The notes: generated by a model from the sequence alone, not told the origin. Positions 8,764 to 15,964 are shown, counted from the first letter of the stretch. The stretch is DNA of 39,496 nt from Thermoleophilia bacterium (GCA_017882605.1 JADGPE010000011.1:1-39496), one strand, 5' to 3'. Made by a program: numbers and translations.

Positions 8764-10296
8764 ATGGGAACCACGATGCTCGGCTTCGATTTCACGAAGT
8801 CCATTTCGGACTTCGCTCTGACGTGGCTCCCGGTCGCGTTCTTTCTCCTCATGTGCGTCGTCGTCTGGCTGCTCTGGCGAACGGTCAAGTTGATGCCACG
8901 CGTCAAGCCGATGGAGATCACGCCGGGCTCCTCGTCGGCCGTGACGTGGAAGGACGTTGCCGGCCTGGACGAGGCCAAGGAGGAGTTGCAGGAGATCGTC
9001 GACTTCCTTCGCAACCCGGAGCACTTCGAGTCGCTCGGCGCCCGAGTTCCGAAAGGGATTCTGTTTCACGGGCCGCCCGGCACCGGCAAGACGCTCGCGG
9101 CGAAGGCGATCGCGAACGAGTCGGGCGCCCGCTTCTATGCGCAGAGCGCGTCGGCGTTCGTGGAGATGTTCGCCGGGCTCGGCGCAGCGCGCATCCGCAA
9201 GCTCTTCGAAGAGGCGCGGAAGAACGCGCCCTCGATCGTCTTCATCGACGAGCTCGACGCCGTCGGCCAGGCGCGCAGCGGGCACTCGTTCAACCGTGAG
9301 CAGGATCAGACGCTCAACCAGCTGCTGGTGGAGCTCGACGGCTTCGGCCCACGCGACCAGGTGGTCGTGATGGCCGCGTCGAACCGGCTGCAGGATCTCG
9401 ACCCGGCTCTGCTGCGCCCCGGCCGGTTCGACCGCCAGATCTTCATCCAGCCGCCCGACCTGAAGGGCCGGCGCGCGATCCTCGAGGTGCACACGCGTGG
9501 CAAGCCGCTCGGGGAAGGCGTCGACCTGGAGTCTGTCGCACGACAGACCGCAGGGCTGACGGGCGCCGACCTCGCGAACATCTGCAACGAGGCAGCGATC
9601 TCCGCCGGGCGCCAGAATCGCTCGACGGTGACCCAGCCCGACTTCGACTACGCCCTGGAACGGGTCGTCGCCGGCCTGCAGCAGCGGCGCGTTGTCACCG
9701 ACAAAGAGAAGCGCATCCTCGCCTACCACGAGGGCGGCCATGCGCTCGTCTCGCACCTCGTCGGCAACCAGCCGGAGAAGGCGACGATCATCGCGCGAGG
9801 TGCCGCGCTCGGCTACGTGCTCCATCTGCCGGAAGAAGAGCGGTACCTCGAGACGAAGGAGGAGCTGCTCGACTGGATGGTGATGGCGCTCGCGGGCCGC
9901 GCCGCGGAGGAGCTCGTCTTCGGGCGCGTCACGAACGGCGCCGCCAATGACCTGGAGAAGGTGACGCAGATCGCCCGCGCGATGGTCTTCGAGTGGGGCA
10001 TGGGCGATGCAGTCACGTCGCGCACGATGCGGGCAGACAACTACGCGCTGTCCGAGGAGACCAAGCGGCTGCGTGACACCGAGCAGGCGCGCCTGACCGA
10101 CCATGCGTACGTCGAGGCACAACGGCTGCTCGCCGAGCACCGTGGCGCGCTCGACCGGATCGCAGCGGCACTGCTCGAGAAGGAGACGCTCGCGCGTGAG
10201 GAACTGGCCGAGCTGTTTGCCGGCGTCGAGCCTGATTCGCACTCGTCCGACGCGGTCGGGGTCGTTCGCGCGCTCGGCGCTTACCCCGCCCGGTAG
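8764..10296 (+). CDS. ftsH: FtsH-like AAA+ membrane metalloprotease with a single membrane span
   Basis: A 510-aa ATP-dependent zinc protease. Seen: one N-terminal transmembrane helix (about 18-39), a short linker, the AAA+ domain with Walker A GPPGTGKT (103-110), Walker B IVFIDE (158-163) and SRH LLRPGRFDR, then the M41 peptidase domain with zinc motif HEGGH (322-326) and third ligand Asp396. Typical FtsH is 600-650 aa with two helices around an extracytoplasmic domain, which is absent here. HEGGH replaces the usual HEAGH but keeps HExxH. I chose ATG 8764; ATG 8776 is an alternative. CACTCT ends 7 bases upstream and could be a weak -10. It may be a second, specialised FtsH. Confidence 0.9.
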   Translation: MGTTMLGFDFTKSISDFALTWLPVAFFLLMCVVVWLLWRTVKLMPRVKPMEITPGSSSAVTWKDVAGLDEAKEELQEIVDFLRNPEHFESLGARVPKGILFHGPPGTGKTLAAKAIANESGARFYAQSASAFVEMFAGLGAARIRKLFEEARKNAPSIVFIDELDAVGQARSGHSFNREQDQTLNQLLVELDGFGPRDQVVVMAASNRLQDLDPALLRPGRFDRQIFIQPPDLKGRRAILEVHTRGKPLGEGVDLESVARQTAGLTGADLANICNEAAISAGRQNRSTVTQPDFDYALERVVAGLQQRRVVTDKEKRILAYHEGGHALVSHLVGNQPEKATIIARGAALGYVLHLPEEERYLETKEELLDWMVMALAGRAAEELVFGRVTNGAANDLEKVTQIARAMVFEWGMGDAVTSRTMRADNYALSEETKRLRDTEQARLTDHAYVEAQRLLAEHRGALDRIAAALLEKETLAREELAELFAGVEPDSHSSDAVGVVRALGAYPAR

Positions 10297-10299
10297 CGT
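10294..10299 (+). promoter_or_regulatory. -10 box of methylmalonyl-CoA epimerase gene
   Basis: TAGCGT overlaps the FtsH stop codon and ends 10 bases before the GTG start at 10310. No Shine-Dalgarno is visible between them. Confidence 0.4.
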
Positions 10300-10309
10300 T
10301 CGCGGGCGA

Positions 10310-10717
10310 GTGGCCCTGAACGTCCATCACGTCGGGATCGCCGTGGCCGACCTCGACGGGTCGATCGAGCGGTACACCGAGCTCTTCGGCGCGACCGTCG
10401 AGCACCGCGAGACCGTCGAGGAGCAGGGCGTCGAGGCGGCGTCTCTCCGCGTCGGCAGCTCGCGGATCGAATTGCTCCACGCGCTTGGTCCGGAAACGCC
10501 GGTGGGGAAGTTCCTCGCGAAGCGCGGCCCCGGCCTGCATCACGTCGCCTACGAGGTCGCGGATCTTGCCGCGGAGCTCGAGCGTCTCCTTGCGTCCGGG
10601 GTGCAGCTGATCGACGAAACGCCCCGGCGCGGGATGTTCGGCCTGCAGGTGGCGTTCGTCCACCCCGATGCGACCGGCGGCGTTCTGGCAGAGTTCGTGA
10701 GTGATGACTCCCACTGA
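10310..10717 (+). CDS. mce: Methylmalonyl-CoA epimerase (VOC fold)
   Basis: A 135-aa VOC-superfamily enzyme predicted to interconvert (R)- and (S)-methylmalonyl-CoA between propionyl-CoA carboxylase and methylmalonyl-CoA mutase. The start HHVGIAV, the central KRGPGLHHVAYEV and the terminal LAEFV carry the expected His/His/Glu metal ligands, and length matches the family (about 135). The mutase and carboxylase genes are not in the window. Start GTG 10310 places the conserved HHVGIAV at residue 5. The generic VOC fold is certain; the specific activity is likely. Confidence 0.87.
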   Translation: MALNVHHVGIAVADLDGSIERYTELFGATVEHRETVEEQGVEAASLRVGSSRIELLHALGPETPVGKFLAKRGPGLHHVAYEVADLAAELERLLASGVQLIDETPRRGMFGLQVAFVHPDATGGVLAEFVSDDSH

Positions 10718-10937
10718 TCGCATCCGGATCGAGATCGCCCTCGACGGCCAGCAGGTCCTGTCGGTGCTCGTCCCCGCCCAGACCGCCGACGACCTCGACC
10801 GTGCCCTGGCCGGCGAGCACGACTCTGCGTACTCCTTCGAAGCCGAAGACGGCCGCTACACCGTCCTGCTGCGGCGGGTGGTCTACGTGAAGCGCTTCGC
10901 CCGCGAAAGCCGCGTCGGCTTCGGGGCCGTCGCCTAA
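10704..10937 (+). CDS. Small conserved-looking hypothetical protein
   Basis: A 77-aa protein of unknown function. It is rich in short beta-like segments (RIRIEIALDG, VLSVLVPAQ, YTVLLRRVVYVKRF) with an acidic middle, and has no signal peptide, membrane span or cysteines. The fold could be a small beta-sheet domain. It overlaps the epimerase stop by 14 bases, so it is probably co-translated with it. GTG 10701 is an equally possible start. Codon use matches its neighbours, supporting a real gene. Confidence 0.6.
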   Translation: MTPTDRIRIEIALDGQQVLSVLVPAQTADDLDRALAGEHDSAYSFEAEDGRYTVLLRRVVYVKRFARESRVGFGAVA

Positions 10938-10980
10938 GAGGGCTACGCGCCTCGCTCGCCGGGGCACCTGATTGACGACG

Positions 10981-11565
10981 ATGAGCGAGGTTCAGCCGAC
11001 GAGGAAGGAGAGCGAGGCGAGGCGCGTCCGCGGCCTCGTCGATCGTGCTCAGCAGGGCGATCGCGTTGCGCTCGAAGAGCTCTACCTGATCCACTTCGAC
11101 CGGATCTACGGCTACCTCCACGTCAGCGTGGGCAACCGGCACGACGCCGAGGACCTGACGACGCAGACGTTCCTGAAGATGCTCGAGTCGATCGGGAAGT
11201 TCCGCTGGCAGTCGGCGCCGTTCTCGGCGTGGCTCTTCCGCATCGCCCACAACCTCGCCATGGACCATTTCCGCGCGACCAAACGCTGGCAGCCCGAGGC
11301 GGAGGTGCCGGAGCCTGAGCCGGACGAGGCGACCTCCGCAGAGGCTGGAGCGCTCGAGGCGATCGGCCGCAAGTCGATGCTCGAGCTGATCGATGACCTT
11401 TCGCCGGAGCAGCAGCAGGTCTTGACTCTGAAGTTCGTCTTCAACTTCGCGAACGCCGAGGCGGCGACAATCCTCGACAAGACCGAAGGGGCGATCAAGT
11501 CGCTCCAGCATCGCGCGCTCGTCTCGCTGCAGAAGCAGATCGAGAAGCGCGAAGCAGGGAACTAG
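10981..11565 (+). CDS. RNA polymerase sigma factor, sigma-70 family (ECF-like)
   Basis: A 194-aa sigma factor with region 2 at about residues 25-95 (LYLIHFDRIYGYL, HDAEDLTTQTFLKML, WLFRIAHNLAMDHFR) and region 4 at about 128-190 (LIDDLSPEQQQVL, then a helix-turn-helix around NAEAATILDKTEGAIKSL). It would direct RNA polymerase to an alternative promoter set. No anti-sigma gene is adjacent. ATG 10981 is the best start, but an in-frame TTG at 10972 adds three residues. The 43-bp gap before it has no clear TAnnnT box, unlike many neighbours. Confidence 0.9.
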   Translation: MSEVQPTRKESEARRVRGLVDRAQQGDRVALEELYLIHFDRIYGYLHVSVGNRHDAEDLTTQTFLKMLESIGKFRWQSAPFSAWLFRIAHNLAMDHFRATKRWQPEAEVPEPEPDEATSAEAGALEAIGRKSMLELIDDLSPEQQQVLTLKFVFNFANAEAATILDKTEGAIKSLQHRALVSLQKQIEKREAGN

Positions 11566-11570
11566 CCAGC

Positions 11571-11576
11571 TACCCT
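11571..11576 (+). promoter_or_regulatory. -10 box of the YchF-like gene
   Basis: TACCCT ends 7 bases before the GTG start at 11584, in the 18-bp gap after the sigma factor gene. No Shine-Dalgarno is present. Confidence 0.4.
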
Positions 11577-11583
11577 CAGCCGC

Positions 11584-12507
11584 GTGGCACTCGAGGTCGG
11601 CATCGTCGGCCCGTCGGGCAGCGGGAAGACGTCGCTCTTCACCGCGCTCACCAAGACGGGGGGCGGCGAATACGGGAAGACGAACGTCGGCATGGCGCCG
11701 ATCGCCGACGAGCGGCTCGCGGCGCTCGCCGCGGTCGTGAAGGCTCGCAAGATCACACCCGCGACGATCCGCGTCCAGGACGTTCCCGGCTCGGGCGCCG
11801 CACAGCTCGGGAATCTCCGGCAGGTCGACGCGCTGCTCGTCGTGCTGCGCGGCTTCGGTGCGGACGCGACGCCGGACGACGACCTCGAGACGTTCAAGCT
11901 CGAGTTGCTTGTCGCCGACCGCGACCACGTCGAGCGCCGGCTGGAACGTGTCGAGAAGCAGGCGAAGTCCGGTGACGCGAAGATCCGCGCCGAGCTCGAG
12001 GAACTGAGGAAGGTGCTCGCGCACGTCGACGGCGGGGGTGAGCTCGCGGACTACCACGGCGAGCTGCCGGGCGAGCTCGAGCCGCTGACGACCAAGCCGC
12101 TGCTCGCGATCGTCAACGGCACCGCCGGTATCGACCTGAAGCTCGAGGCCGAGCTGGCCGAGCTGCCGGACGAGGAGGCCGCTGCATTCCGCGACGGCAG
12201 CGCGTCGGCGCTCGACGAGATCGCCGGCCGCCTCGCGAAGGCACTCGACCTGATCACGTTCTTCACAGCGGGCGAGCAGGACACGCGGGCGTGGACACTG
12301 CGTAACGGCCAGTCGGCGCTCGACGCGGCCGGGGCGATCCACACGGACATCGCGAGGGGCTTCATTCGCTGCGAGGTCGTCAACTGGCGCGATCTCGTCG
12401 AGCTCGGCTCGCACGCCGAGGTCGCGAAGCACGGGAAGCAAGGGCTCGAGGGAAAGACCTACGTCGTCAAGGACGGCGATGTGCTGAACATTCGCTTCAA
12501 CGTCTAG
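11584..12507 (+). CDS. ychF: YchF/OLA1-like P-loop NTPase, divergent
   Basis: A 307-aa Obg-like P-loop protein with a C-terminal TGS domain. The P-loop is GPSGSGKT (9-16), where YchF usually has GLPNVGKS. The switch II motif is DVPG (66-69). A charged, coiled-coil-prone helical region lies around 115-160. The end, including FFTAGEQDTRAW, AGAIHTDIARGFIRCEV and KDGDVLNIRFNV, is a clear YchF TGS domain. The usual base-specificity motif (NxxE in YchF) is replaced by VNGTAG, and the protein is about 55 aa shorter than canonical YchF (about 363 aa). Known YchF binds ATP and ribosomes. This may be a paralogue with altered nucleotide preference. Confidence 0.8.
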   Translation: MALEVGIVGPSGSGKTSLFTALTKTGGGEYGKTNVGMAPIADERLAALAAVVKARKITPATIRVQDVPGSGAAQLGNLRQVDALLVVLRGFGADATPDDDLETFKLELLVADRDHVERRLERVEKQAKSGDAKIRAELEELRKVLAHVDGGGELADYHGELPGELEPLTTKPLLAIVNGTAGIDLKLEAELAELPDEEAAAFRDGSASALDEIAGRLAKALDLITFFTAGEQDTRAWTLRNGQSALDAAGAIHTDIARGFIRCEVVNWRDLVELGSHAEVAKHGKQGLEGKTYVVKDGDVLNIRFNV

Positions 12508-12615
12508 GGCCTCGTTGTGGTGTCACACTCAGGCGTGCGGACGCTGGCGCAGGCCACTCGCTATGCCCGTATGCACCCGGCGCGGTCCTGTGTCCCCATC
12601 GGTGGGCGCCCCCGG

Positions 12616-12621
12616 TAGCGT
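12616..12621 (+). promoter_or_regulatory. -10 box of DUF5069-cupin gene
   Basis: TAGCGT ends 8 bases before ATG 12630. It lies at the end of a 122-bp gap in which nothing else is recognisable. Confidence 0.4.
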
Positions 12622-12629
12622 GCTCTGGG

Positions 12630-13178
12630 ATGGTTGCCGTTCGGGACTTTGCCGACGAGATCGAGGGCTACGCGTACCTCCCGCGCATGTTCGACAAGGC
12701 GCGGGCGCGGCTGAGCGGCGACACCGATGCGCCGCCGTTCGGTTGCCCGCTCGACCACACCTGCATGGCGCGCCTGCGGGTCTACCCCGAGGACGTGCTC
12801 GAGCTGGTCAGCGGGAACGGCGATGACGACCGGGCGATCCTCGCCGGTCTACGTGAGCACGGCATTCCTCCGGCAACGGAAGCGTGGTTCGACGCGCGCG
12901 CTACCGAGGACGAGCTTCTAACGGGGGTCTACCTCAAGGTTCGCCCGCGCGAACTGCTCGAAGAGCTGCGGCCGCGGCCGGGTCAGCGCGTGGTCGCTGT
13001 CGAGGAGGGCGAAGCGTTGTTCTTCCTCGGCGGCCGTCAGATGCGGATCGTCCGCTCCGGTGAGGTGGTGCGCGTGCCACCGGAGCTGCCCCATCGGATC
13101 GAGGACATCGGCGAGCGGCCACTGCGCCTCGACTGGCTGACGGGCGATGCTGGCACGTCACCGGGGATTGTGCCGTGA
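12630..13178 (+). CDS. DUF5069 domain fused to a C-terminal cupin-like domain
   Basis: A 182-aa protein with two parts. Residues about 8-95 resemble DUF5069 (LPRMFDKARARL, then FGCPLDHTCMARL, a WFDARATEDE helix). Residues about 110-172 look like a small beta-barrel cupin (VVAVEEGEALFFLGG, VRVPPELPHRIEDIG). Cupin motif 1 histidines are not obvious; one His (PPELPH) sits where motif 2 would be. No enzymatic role is known. The ATG start and leaderless -10 fit. A possible terminator hairpin overlaps its stop. It may be a small-molecule sensor or binding protein, which is speculative. Confidence 0.65.
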   Translation: MVAVRDFADEIEGYAYLPRMFDKARARLSGDTDAPPFGCPLDHTCMARLRVYPEDVLELVSGNGDDDRAILAGLREHGIPPATEAWFDARATEDELLTGVYLKVRPRELLEELRPRPGQRVVAVEEGEALFFLGGRQMRIVRSGEVVRVPPELPHRIEDIGERPLRLDWLTGDAGTSPGIVP

Positions 13179-13198
13179 GATCGGGGTCGAGTCTCACG
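13174..13198 (+). terminator. Possible weak terminator hairpin
   Basis: CGTGAGA (13174-13180) pairs perfectly with TCTCACG (13192-13198) across an 11-base loop, overlapping the stop codon of the DUF5069-cupin gene. No T-run follows, so termination is uncertain. Confidence 0.3.
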
Positions 13199-13469
13199 AC
13201 GACGATTGTGGGAGCCCGCTCAGATTCGGTTCGTCAGCGTGAGATCTGACCCGCTTTCAAGTCAGCGCCCCGCTCTCGGCTAGATGAGCAGTGAGCATCG
13301 TGTCCGGACTCTGTCCCGGGAAGAACTCGACCTCCCACCAAGCGAGACCTCGGCGCGATTCATCCCCTCAAAGCCAGGGACGTCGCGACTGCGAGGCTCT
13401 CGGAGTGGCGGCATGCCTCCTGGTGGTTCGTAGCCGGTCCATCCGCGCCGCCACCCGCGCTCATGTGAC

Positions 13470-13513
13470 ATTCCCGAACTCGATGTCATTCTCGGTGTGC
13501 GGCAGCGTCCGGT
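13470..13513 (+). repeat. Imperfect direct repeat A, copy 1
   Basis: ATTCCCGAACTCGATGTCAT matches the second copy at 14563-14582 in 17 of 20 bases, and weaker similarity continues to a GTCCGGT in both. The copies bracket the small ABM-like gene and the kinase. Confidence 0.35.
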
Positions 13514-13599
13514 AGCTCACGCGGTCACTACGACCAAGCCGAGTACGACCGCCAGCTCCAGCACGGCATCGCCTCGGCCATCTAGCGCATCTCAGGGGC

Positions 13600-13619
13600 C
13601 ATTGGAAAACGCTGGCCCA
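13600..13619 (+). repeat. Short direct repeat B, copy 1
   Basis: CATT-N4-AACGCTGGCCCA. The same pattern with the same spacing occurs at 13979-13998. Each copy lies 40-70 bases before a start codon (13688 and 14040), so an operator or shared promoter part is possible. Confidence 0.35.
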
Positions 13620-13645
13620 GGCGAGCCTTACCCCGGAGCGTCGCA

Positions 13646-13681
13646 TATGCTCGCCGCTTCAGGAGGCCGACGGCGAAGGAG
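13646..13681 (+). promoter_or_regulatory. -10 box and Shine-Dalgarno of the 93-aa gene
   Basis: TATGCT (13646-13651) lies 36 bases before ATG 13688, and AAGGAG (13676-13681) ends 6 bases before it. This is a leadered arrangement, unlike most starts in the window. Confidence 0.5.
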
Positions 13682-13687
13682 CTTGCG

Positions 13688-13969
13688 ATGTGGGCACGTG
13701 TGGCGAAGTTCGAGGGTGATCCCGGAGATATCGACGCGAGGGTCAAGAAACTCCGCGATGCTCTCGATTCGGGCGATCTGCCGTTCGACCTCGGGGACGC
13801 GAAATTCCTCCTGCTCGTCGATCGCGAGTCGGGCGGAACGCTCGGGGTGACGCTGTTCGAGAGTGAGGAGGCGTTACTCAAGGGCCACGAGGCGATGAAT
13901 GCGGGGCCTGGCAACGCAGGCAGCCGCGCCTCGGTTGAGTTCTACGAGGTGGCGATCCACACGCTCTAG
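13688..13969 (+). CDS. Small alpha/beta protein, ABM-like (dimeric alpha-beta barrel)
   Basis: A 93-aa protein starting MWARVAKFEG. Its pattern of strand, long helix with a DIDARVKKL segment, strand FLLLVDRES, then LGVTLFESEEALLKGHEAM and a final strand VEFYEVAIHTL is typical of antibiotic-biosynthesis-monooxygenase-like or related ferredoxin-fold barrels. No catalytic residue is recognisable. The ATG has a good Shine-Dalgarno (AAGGAG, spacing 6). It sits alone in the loose region, with the P-loop kinase gene 70 bp downstream. Function unknown. Confidence 0.65.
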   Translation: MWARVAKFEGDPGDIDARVKKLRDALDSGDLPFDLGDAKFLLLVDRESGGTLGVTLFESEEALLKGHEAMNAGPGNAGSRASVEFYEVAIHTL

Positions 13970-13978
13970 CTCGGAGAT

Positions 13979-13998
13979 CATTCCCCAACGCTGGCCCA
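13979..13998 (+). repeat. Short direct repeat B, copy 2
   Basis: CATT-N4-AACGCTGGCCCA, identical in the 12-base core to 13608-13619. Its CAACGCT (13986-13992) can also pair with AGCGTTG (14028-14034), which covers most of the kinase -10 box, so a hairpin at this promoter is possible. Confidence 0.35.
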
Positions 13999-14026
13999 TA
14001 CGATCACGCTGTCGCTTGACACTCCG

Positions 14027-14032
14027 TAGCGT
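14027..14032 (+). promoter_or_regulatory. -10 box of the P-loop kinase gene
   Basis: TAGCGT ends 7 bases before ATG 14040, with no Shine-Dalgarno. A TTGACA at 14016-14021 is only 5 bases upstream and so cannot be its -35. Confidence 0.4.
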
Positions 14033-14039
14033 TGCCCCG

Positions 14040-14543
14040 ATGTCGAGGATCTTAGTGACCGGCATGTCGGGGACGGGCAAGTCGTCGGCGCTCGCCGAAC
14101 TTGGCCGACGCGGCTATCGCGTCGTAGATACCGATGATCCGGGCTGGCGCGAGTATCGCGAGTATGTTGAGTCCTTCGACGAGGTGCGCCGCGGGGAGTG
14201 GCTCTGGGTCGAGGAAAGGATCACCGGGCTGCTGGACTCCGATGATGGTCGCTCGCTCTTCGTTCAAGGGTGCGTGAGGAACCAGTCGAAGTTCTACGAC
14301 CGTTTCAACGCGGTCGTCCTGCTCAGCGCCCCTGCTGACGTGATCCTTGACCGGATCGCGCGCCGAACGACGAACAACTACGGGAAGACTCCAGTGGAAC
14401 GAGCGATGATCTTGGATGACCTCGCTACGGTCGAGCCGCTGCTCAGAGCAAGCTGCACGCATGAGCTGGATGCCAGCCGACCGCTCGATGAAGTGGTCGC
14501 CGACTTGATCGCGATCGCTTCGCGCCCGATGACGACGTCCTAG
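14040..14543 (+). CDS. P-loop kinase-like ATP-binding protein
   Basis: A 167-aa protein of the nucleotide/shikimate-kinase-like P-loop class. Walker A is TGMSGTGKSS (about residues 7-16), followed by a helix and VVDTDDPGW, where small-molecule kinases carry their acceptor-binding acidic pair. VVLLSAPADVILDRI, then ARRTTNNYGK, looks like the LID and arginine region. The substrate is unknown. Generic databases often label such proteins AAA ATPase or shikimate kinase, but no shikimate-pathway context exists here. Start ATG 14040 gives the P-loop near the N-terminus as expected. Confidence 0.75.
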   Translation: MSRILVTGMSGTGKSSALAELGRRGYRVVDTDDPGWREYREYVESFDEVRRGEWLWVEERITGLLDSDDGRSLFVQGCVRNQSKFYDRFNAVVLLSAPADVILDRIARRTTNNYGKTPVERAMILDDLATVEPLLRASCTHELDASRPLDEVVADLIAIASRPMTTS

Positions 14544-14562
14544 GCCCCCGCTTCCGAGGGCT

Positions 14563-14603
14563 ATTCCGGAACTCAATGGCATCTTGAGCTCGTGCTGTCC
14601 GGT
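14563..14603 (+). repeat. Imperfect direct repeat A, copy 2
   Basis: Begins ATTCCGGAACTCAATGGCAT, 17 of 20 identical to 13470-13489. An internal CTCAA/TTGAG could form a 5-bp hairpin in this copy only. It lies in the gap between the kinase and the DMT transporter. Confidence 0.35.
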
Positions 14604-14650
14604 TCGAGTTTGAGAGTTCCGGTTCCGCCGCCGCGTGATAGCAAGTGGGA

Positions 14651-15508
14651 ATGCTCTTCGTCGGTGCGGCGGCCGCGCTACTCGCGTCGTCCCTCTTCAA
14701 CCTCGGCCTCGCGCTCCAAGCCCTCGAAGCACGCAAGGCACCGAAGACCCTCGGCCTTCACGTCGGGCTTCTCTGGCGCCTCCTGCGGCGACCGCGCTGG
14801 CTACTGGGACAGGTGCTCGGCACGGTCGGCATCGCACCCCAGGTCTACGCGCTCTCGCTTGCGCCGTTCGTCATCGTGCAGCCGCTGCTCGCGGTCGGCC
14901 TGATCCTGTTGCTGGCGATCGGCGCCCGTGTGTTCAACGAGACAGTAGGTGTGATCGGGATAGCGGGCGTGCTCGCAATCATCGGCGGCGTCGGGCTCGT
15001 CGCCTGGGGGGCACCCGCACACGCCGAGCACCATCGCGGTGCTCTCGCGGTGCTCGCGGTGTCAGCAGTTCTGACGGCGCTCTCGATCCTGCCGTTCGTG
15101 CTGAAGCACACCCGGTGGGACAGCACGACGGTGGTAATGGTCGCGTGCGGGGCGGGGTTCGCGGGGACGAATATCGCGACGAAGCTCCTGAGCGACGACG
15201 TCGGTCTGCGGCATTGGACGCAGGCCGTCCTTTGGGGCGTGCTCGGCCTCGCGCTCGGCGTTGCGGCGACGATCACGGGCATGACCGCGTTCCAGCGGCG
15301 CCGCGCGACCATCGTCGTTCCTTTGACGACCTCCGTGCAGACGTTCCTGCCCCTGCTCCTCGAGCCGCTCTTCCTCACCGAGCGCTGGTCGTCGGCCGAG
15401 TATGACGGCGCTCCGATCGTGGCCGGTGTCGTCGTTGCGCTGGTTGGCACCGTCTTGATCACGCGCACGGACGCGGTCGCTCAACTCGCCGCCGGCGCCC
15501 AGTCGTAG
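14651..15508 (+). CDS. DMT-superfamily (EamA/NIPA-like) membrane transporter
   Basis: A 285-aa integral membrane protein with about nine to ten hydrophobic segments, for example LFVGAAAALLASSLFNLGLA at the N-terminus, IVQPLLAVGLILLLAIGARV, a middle IIGGVGLVAWG and a final VAGVVVALVGTVLI. The two-half organisation, with a short His-rich link (HAEHH) at the midpoint, fits the drug/metabolite transporter superfamily. The overall pattern is nearest the NIPA-like Mg2+ or EamA-type branch. The substrate is unknown. ATG 14651 is preferred; GTG 14645 adds two residues. No strong Shine-Dalgarno is seen. The next gene converges on it. Confidence 0.8.
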   Translation: MLFVGAAAALLASSLFNLGLALQALEARKAPKTLGLHVGLLWRLLRRPRWLLGQVLGTVGIAPQVYALSLAPFVIVQPLLAVGLILLLAIGARVFNETVGVIGIAGVLAIIGGVGLVAWGAPAHAEHHRGALAVLAVSAVLTALSILPFVLKHTRWDSTTVVMVACGAGFAGTNIATKLLSDDVGLRHWTQAVLWGVLGLALGVAATITGMTAFQRRRATIVVPLTTSVQTFLPLLLEPLFLTERWSSAEYDGAPIVAGVVVALVGTVLITRTDAVAQLAAGAQS

Positions 15509-15578
15509 CGGCCGCCCAGCGCGGCTCGCCCCTTCTCGCCCTCACCACCTGCAGGCATTCACCCAATCCACGACGGGT

Positions 15579-15959
15579 CTAGCTCCGGCTGACGAGGTTG
15601 AGAATGTTGCCGTCGGGGTCCTTGAACCAGGACGCGCGAAGCCCGCCGATCGTGTGGACATCGCCTGTGCGTTCGACGCCGGGGAGGTCGTACTGTTCGA
15701 AGGTGATGCCCTTGTCCTTCAAGGCTGCAATCTCTTGCTCGATGTCCTCGACTTGCCAGGATGCCGCGGTGGCCTCGTTCGTGCCGGCGAAGCTCGACTC
15801 GTACACGAGAAGCCGGCTGCCCCCCGCGCAGGAATAGAGCACCCCGCCCGGCTCTTCGACCTCTGCCTCGGACAAGCCGAGCGTCCCTCCGTAGAACTCC
15901 TTGCCACGGTCGAGCTCTTTGACCGCGACAACCGCGACGACTGGCGAGTTGCTGAGCAT
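15579..15959 (-). CDS. VOC family protein (glyoxalase/dioxygenase fold)
   Basis: A 126-aa single VOC module pair. It starts VVAVVAVKELDRGKEFYGG, has a central ATAASWQVEDIEQEIAAL, and ends SWFKDPDGNILNLV. The DPDGN turn and the final strand are classic. The usual N-terminal metal His is missing (VVAVVAV), so it may bind a ligand rather than catalyse. The ATG at 15959 has a strong Shine-Dalgarno GGAGGT (15970-15965) at 5 bases spacing. It diverges from another VOC gene at 16165, but the two are only distantly alike. Confidence 0.82.
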   Translation of the reverse strand: MLSNSPVVAVVAVKELDRGKEFYGGTLGLSEAEVEEPGGVLYSCAGGSRLLVYESSFAGTNEATAASWQVEDIEQEIAALKDKGITFEQYDLPGVERTGDVHTIGGLRASWFKDPDGNILNLVSRS

Positions 15960-15964
15960 TGCGA

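Larger units (their letters stand above)
13199..13645. other. Gap without a convincing gene
   Basis: About 450 bp whose open frames are short and lack protein-like composition or starts. A 19-codon segment from 13526 to a TAG at 13583-13585 reads like real protein (it begins HYDQAEYDRQL), but an upstream TGA and the short length argue against a gene; it may be decayed coding sequence. Two short repeats, listed separately, fall here. Base composition is somewhat less G+C-rich than the flanking operons. Confidence 0.4.

Noticed and set aside
10972-10980. TTG start for the sigma factor
   Set aside because: It adds only three residues and the ATG at 10981 is more conventional; undecidable without 5'-end data.
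13526-13585. Short protein-like segment beginning HYDQAEYDRQL
   Set aside because: Only 19 codons to the stop, an upstream in-frame TGA and no start or ribosome-binding site. Kept only as a possible relic in the gap entry.
14016-14021. TTGACA as a -35 box
   Set aside because: Only 5 bases separate it from the TAGCGT -10; about 17 would be needed.
13986-14034. Possible integron attC site (CAACGCT ... AGCGTTG)
   Set aside because: The inverted ends are present, but the GTTRRRY/RYYYAAC core consensus is not met and no integrase is in the window. Better explained as a repeat plus the kinase promoter.
13688-14543. ABM-like gene plus P-loop kinase as a toxin-antitoxin pair
   Set aside because: No toxin or antitoxin motif, no overlap, and each gene has its own promoter-like element.
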